From contig NZ_BSDI01000029.1 in assembly GCF_027923225.1 (NCBI RefSeq), forward strand, positions 127,494 through 191,493: a stretch of 64,000 nt of DNA, read 5' to 3'. This document shows, in pieces, positions 60,455 through 64,000 of this stretch; the first letter of the stretch is position 1, and each line of letters starts with the position of its first letter. The notes under the pieces are model-generated. The model worked only from the letters and a program-made list of their open reading frames with translations, was not told the origin of the DNA and did not search any database. A program made the translations under genes and the position numbers. The DNA comes from Phytohabitans aurantiacus. Lineage in GTDB: Bacteria; Actinomycetota; Actinomycetes; Mycobacteriales; Micromonosporaceae.

Positions 60455-61441
60455 TCACTCCATGCTGAGGTTGCGTTGCAGGCGTTGGTAGTGCTTGGTC
60501 AGCTCGATGTCGATTTGTTCGGCATGGGCCGCGGTGAGGGTGACGGTGGGTTCGTGGTGCGGGCGGGTGGTCGCCATGCGGGCGCGCAGCCCGGTCGGTG
60601 GGTGTGACGCGAACAGGGACGTCTCGTCGCGGATGGACAGTTGGCGCAGGAGTGGCAACTGGGTTGTGGCGGTGCGAGCCTCGGCGAGGGCGGTCCGCCA
60701 GTTGGCCAGGCCGCGTCCGGCGCGGGCTTCGCGACGGATGACCATGTCGATCGTTTCCGCGGCGAGGAGAGTGTCCATCAGGTCGGCGACGGCGGTGGAG
60801 CCGGCGGTGCTGGCCGCCAGTTCGTCGGCGAGGTACTCGGCGCGTTGGGCGTCGCGTTGTCCGGTCCAGACCAGTAGCAGGTGCAGCACGTACAGGGTGC
60901 GGGCGGCGATGCTCTGTGCGACCGCGACGATCATCTCTGCGATACCGCCGTTGACGGTGTCGACCGGTCGGATGAGGTCGGCTGTGGTGCCCAGCATCGT
61001 GTAGGCGGGTTGCGTGAGTAGCCCGCGGCGCAGGTCGCCGTTGACGAAATGGCCCAGTTCGTGGCCGAGCAACGCGACGCGTTGTTGCCGCTGAAGTACC
61101 GCCCACAGCGGCAGCCCGAGGCAGAGCACGCGGCGCCGCCGTATCCCGATCGACGTGGTGTAGGCGCCGACCGTTTCGTCGACGGCGATGATGTGCGGCG
61201 TCGGTGCGCCGATCGCGGCGGTGACCTGATCGACGAGCGCGAACAGGGTGGGAGCGCGGTCTCTGGAGAGAACGTCCACCGTGGGATCCAGGCGGCCGAG
61301 GCGCGGGCGCAGCGTGAACGCCAGGGCGAGCGCGATGAGGCCGAAAAGGATCGTTAGCTGCGGGAAGTTGTAGAACACCAACCAGAGGCCGAATGCGACG
61401 AGCAGGGCCACACCGGTGAGCAGCAGCAGAGACGCGGTCAT
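60455..61441 (-). CDS. M48-family membrane metalloprotease (HtpX-like)
   Basis: A 328-residue membrane protease. Two N-terminal membrane helices (LLLLTGVALLVAFGLWLVFY and ILFGLIALALAF) precede the zinc motif GHELGHFVNGD (His127, Glu128, His131); the third ligand should be the Glu in AEYLADELAA. Two further hydrophobic segments follow the zinc motif. HtpX-type proteases degrade misfolded membrane proteins. Start ATG 61441 is 15 bases from the divergent helicase gene's start, so the two share a very short control region. Confidence 0.9.
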   Translation of the reverse strand: MTASLLLLTGVALLVAFGLWLVFYNFPQLTILFGLIALALAFTLRPRLGRLDPTVDVLSRDRAPTLFALVDQVTAAIGAPTPHIIAVDETVGAYTTSIGIRRRRVLCLGLPLWAVLQRQQRVALLGHELGHFVNGDLRRGLLTQPAYTMLGTTADLIRPVDTVNGGIAEMIVAVAQSIAARTLYVLHLLLVWTGQRDAQRAEYLADELAASTAGSTAVADLMDTLLAAETIDMVIRREARAGRGLANWRTALAEARTATTQLPLLRQLSIRDETSLFASHPPTGLRARMATTRPHHEPTVTLTAAHAEQIDIELTKHYQRLQRNLSME

Positions 61442-61456
61442 CGTCGAAAATGGGAC

Positions 61457-63901
61457 GTGATGCGACAGGATGGCGGGGTGCTGCCCGTTGAGAAGGTCCT
61501 GCCCGCGATCGGCGACGCCCTCCAGAGTGCGGGCGCGGCCGTCCTGGTGGCGCCGCCGGGCACCGGTAAGACGACGGTGGTGCCGCTGGCGCTCATGGAT
61601 CGCGTACCGGGCGGGATCGTGGTCGCGGAGCCGCGCCGGGTCGCCGCCCGCGCGGCGGCGCGCCGGATGGCGGCCATGCTGGGCGATCGGGTCGGCGGCC
61701 GGGTCGGATACGCCGTTCGCGGGGATCGCCGGGTCAGCGCCGCCACGCGGGTGGAGGTGGTCACGACAGGCGTGCTGGTGCGGCGGTTGCAACGCGACCC
61801 CGAGCTGCCCGGCACCGATGTGGTGATCCTGGACGAATGCCACGAGCGGCACCTGGACTCGGATCTGGCCCTCGCGTTCTGTGTCGACGTACGCGCCACG
61901 ATCCGGCCCGACCTGCGGCTGCTGGCCGCCTCGGCGACCGCGGACACCGCCCTGCTGGCTCGGGCGCTGGCCACCGAAGAGATCGTCACCGCCGACGAGG
62001 CGCTGTATCCGGTCGAGGTGGTGTGGGCGCCGCCGCCCCGGCCGGTCGCCGCGCCCCACGGGCTGCGGGTCGACCCGAGGCTGTTGGACCACGTCGCCGC
62101 GACGGTGCGCCGGGCGCTGGCCGAACACGATGGCGACGTGCTGGTGTTCCTGCCCGGTGCTGGCGAGATCACCGCGGTCGCGTCCAGGCTGCGCGAGGTC
62201 ACCGTGCTGAGCCTGCACGGCCGCCAGGACGCCGCCGCCCAGGACGCGGTGCTTCGACCGGGCACCGGCCGCCGCGTGGTGCTGGCCAGTGCGGTCGCGG
62301 AGAGCAGCCTGACCGTGCCCGGGGTCCGGGTCGTCGTCGACGCCGGGCTCAGCCGGGTGCCGCGCACCGACCACGCCCGCGGTCTGGGCACCCTGGTCAC
62401 GGTGCCGGTGTCGCGGTCGACCGCGGACCAGCGCGCCGGTCGGGCCGGGCGGGAGGCGCCGGGAGTGGTCTACCGGTGCTGGTCGCAGGCGCAGCACGAC
62501 CGGCTGCCGGCCCAGCCCGAGCCCGAGATCGCGGTGGCCGACCTGACCGGCTTCGCGCTCGACCTGGCCTGCTGGGGCGACCCGGACGGCGTTGGGCTGG
62601 CGCTGCCGGACCCGCCGCCCGCCGGGGCGATGCGGGTCGCGACCCAGACGCTGCGCGCACTCGGCGCCGTCGACGCCGGCGGTCGGGTCACCGCGCGCGG
62701 GCGTGCCATCGCCGCTGTCGGCGCGCACCCGCGGCTGGCCCGGGCCCTGCTCGACGGCGCACCGGCGGTCGGCGCGGACCGCGCCGCGCAGATCGTCGCG
62801 CTGCTCACCGAGCAGACCTCGGGCGAGGACCTGGTCGCGGCGTGGCGCCGGCAGCGGTCCAGCGCCGACCACCATTGGAAGACGGAGGTACGCCGGTTGC
62901 GTGCCGAAGCCGGTGACGTGGCGAGCACGGATCTGCCCGACGATCTGGCCGCTGGGCTGGTGGTCGGTCTGGCGTACCCGGAAAGGCTTGCCCGGGCCCG
63001 GCAACCGGGCGGCACGGCGTACCTCATGGTCGGTGGGACCGCGGCGGACCTCGCGCCGGGGTCGGTACTGGCGGGCGCGGCGTGGCTGGCGATCGCCGCC
63101 GCGGACCGCGACCCGAGCCGCCCCGCCGCCCGCATCCGGGTGGCGGCGGCGATCGACGAGGCGATCGCGCGGATCGCGGGCGCCGACCACCTGACCCGCG
63201 GCCAGGAGGTGGCCTGGTCCGGTGGCGACGTGGTGGCCCGCGCATACGAGCGGCTCGGCACGGTGACGCTCGTCGAACGTCCGCTGCGCGACCCGGACCG
63301 CGCCGCACTCGACCGTGCCCTGCTCGAAGGCCTGCGCCGTGAGGGCCTGGCGTTGCTGAGGTGGGACCGCGACGCGCGTGCGCTGCGCGAGCGGCTGGCG
63401 TTCTGCCGGCACGCGCTGGGCGCACCCTGGCCGGACGTCTCAGACGGCACCCTGCTCGACGCGGCTGAGCAGTGGCTCAGTCCGGAACTGCACGCGGCGC
63501 GGCGCCGCGCCGACCTGGAACGCGCCGATGTCGCCACCGCCCTGCGCCGGCTACTGCCCTGGCCGCAGGCCGCCGCCCTGGACCGCGTCGCGCCGGAGCG
63601 CCTACCGGTGCCCGGCGGCTCGCGACTGCGGGTGGACTACAGCGATCCGCAGGCGCCCGTGCTGGCCCTGCGGGTGCAGGAGGCGTTCGGCTGGCAGGAG
63701 ACACCAGTGATAGCCGATGGCCGGGTACCCGTCCTGCTGCACCTGCTCTCACCCGCGCGCCGCCCGGTCGCCATCACCAGCGACCTGGCGTCCTTCTGGC
63801 GCAACGGATACCCGCGAGTGCGCGCCGAACTACGCGGCCGATACCCGCGCCACGCCTGGCCCGAGGACCCGACCACCGGACACGCTGGACAGTCCACATA
63901 G
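61457..63901 (+). CDS. hrpB: ATP-dependent helicase HrpB
   Basis: An 814-residue DEAH/DECH-box helicase of the HrpB family. Walker A is APPGTGKTTVVPLAL (near residue 35); motif II is LDECHERHLDSDLAL (near 126, DECH); motif III is LLAASATAD; motif VI lies in ADQRAGRAGREAPGVVYR. After the HA2/OB-like region comes the HrpB C-terminal domain with DPQAPVLALRVQEAFGWQET and PVAITSDLASFWRNGYPRVR. HrpB is a presumed RNA helicase of unclear role. The start is uncertain among GTG 61457, ATG 61460 and a later GTG preceded by AGGATGG, all in frame within the first ten codons. Confidence 0.94.
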   Translation: MMRQDGGVLPVEKVLPAIGDALQSAGAAVLVAPPGTGKTTVVPLALMDRVPGGIVVAEPRRVAARAAARRMAAMLGDRVGGRVGYAVRGDRRVSAATRVEVVTTGVLVRRLQRDPELPGTDVVILDECHERHLDSDLALAFCVDVRATIRPDLRLLAASATADTALLARALATEEIVTADEALYPVEVVWAPPPRPVAAPHGLRVDPRLLDHVAATVRRALAEHDGDVLVFLPGAGEITAVASRLREVTVLSLHGRQDAAAQDAVLRPGTGRRVVLASAVAESSLTVPGVRVVVDAGLSRVPRTDHARGLGTLVTVPVSRSTADQRAGRAGREAPGVVYRCWSQAQHDRLPAQPEPEIAVADLTGFALDLACWGDPDGVGLALPDPPPAGAMRVATQTLRALGAVDAGGRVTARGRAIAAVGAHPRLARALLDGAPAVGADRAAQIVALLTEQTSGEDLVAAWRRQRSSADHHWKTEVRRLRAEAGDVASTDLPDDLAAGLVVGLAYPERLARARQPGGTAYLMVGGTAADLAPGSVLAGAAWLAIAAADRDPSRPAARIRVAAAIDEAIARIAGADHLTRGQEVAWSGGDVVARAYERLGTVTLVERPLRDPDRAALDRALLEGLRREGLALLRWDRDARALRERLAFCRHALGAPWPDVSDGTLLDAAEQWLSPELHAARRRADLERADVATALRRLLPWPQAAALDRVAPERLPVPGGSRLRVDYSDPQAPVLALRVQEAFGWQETPVIADGRVPVLLHLLSPARRPVAITSDLASFWRNGYPRVRAELRGRYPRHAWPEDPTTGHAGQST

Positions 63902-63910
63902 GTCAGAAAC

Positions 63911-63978
63911 AGCTGCAACGAGCTACCGCGACGCCCGTCGCGGCACAGGCCGTTGCTCCCGCGGCCTCACCCCGCGCG
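63911..63978 (-). repeat. Dispersed repeat, partial copy D
   Basis: The minus strand reads GGTGAGGCCGCGGGAGCAAC, then a variable stretch and GTCGCGGTAGCTCG, matching the first 60 bases of the long copies. It begins ten bases after the helicase stop and stops short of the hairpin module. The repeat could continue beyond the window on its other side. Confidence 0.75.
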
Positions 63979-64000
63979 TTTCCACGACCCGCGGCTGAGC

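Noticed and set aside
1..64000. tRNA, rRNA or riboswitch genes
   Set aside because: No cloverleaf ending in CCA, rRNA motif or known riboswitch core was found by eye; a tRNAscan/Infernal run would be decisive.

Overview
The DNA is very GC-rich, with strong G/C third-codon bias, GTG and TTG starts, and many Sec or Tat secreted proteins. This points to a filamentous actinobacterium, probably of the Micromonosporaceae type (Actinoplanes, Micromonospora, Dactylosporangium and relatives). The placement is an inference from composition and gene style, not from a marker gene.

Positions 1-22218 hold a compact biosynthetic cluster for aminohydroxybenzoate-derived natural products. It encodes two separate routes to o-aminophenol building blocks. 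The first goes from chorismate: a class II DAHP synthase, a PhzE-like 2-amino-2-deoxyisochorismate synthase, a PhzD/EntB-type isochorismatase and an EntA-like short-chain dehydrogenase, predicted to give 3-hydroxyanthranilate (3-HAA). The second goes from aspartate semialdehyde plus a C3 sugar phosphate: a dedicated aspartokinase, a GriI-like aldolase and a GriH-like 3-dehydroquinate synthase II, predicted to give 3-amino-4-hydroxybenzoate (3,4-AHBA). A PaaK-like AMP-forming ligase and an amidohydrolase form the pair known to build benzoxazoles. A UbiX flavin prenyltransferase, a UbiD decarboxylase fused to a VdcD-type zinc-ribbon subunit, a flavin monooxygenase and two berberine-bridge-type FAD oxidases (one Tat-exported) supply tailoring. 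A large LuxR (LAL) activator, a MarR repressor and a 14-helix MFS exporter supply control and efflux. The predicted product is a benzoxazole or phenoxazinone drawing on one or both precursors.

Positions 22219-23271 are a scar: a serine-recombinase fragment, a 5'-truncated membrane protein and one copy of a dispersed repeat.

Positions 23272-60279 are rich in secreted and surface proteins: a DUF1707/PQQ membrane protein, an M4 metalloprotease with four P-domains, an M23 peptidase with five identical-length FG-GAP units, a large subtilase, a fibronectin-III array ending in a phospholipase A2 domain, an alpha/beta hydrolase, a 1543-residue transglycosylase-SGNH protein, a pectate lyase under a LacI-type operator and a VCBS-repeat protein. 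Between them lie small cytoplasmic genes: a cold-shock-like protein, a P-loop kinase, an AraC regulator, a RibD/DHFR-like reductase, an ADP-ribosylglycohydrolase, an ECF sigma factor with its membrane partner, a CPBP protease, a DUF6891 protein and a LuxR regulator.

Positions 60455-63901 encode an M48 membrane protease and, divergently, an HrpB-type helicase.

Five copies or fragments of a dispersed repeat occur (23.2, 38.9, 56.9, 57.15 and 63.9 kb). The two long copies share a hairpin with a compensatory base-pair change. No rRNA, tRNA, CRISPR array or intact insertion sequence was seen.
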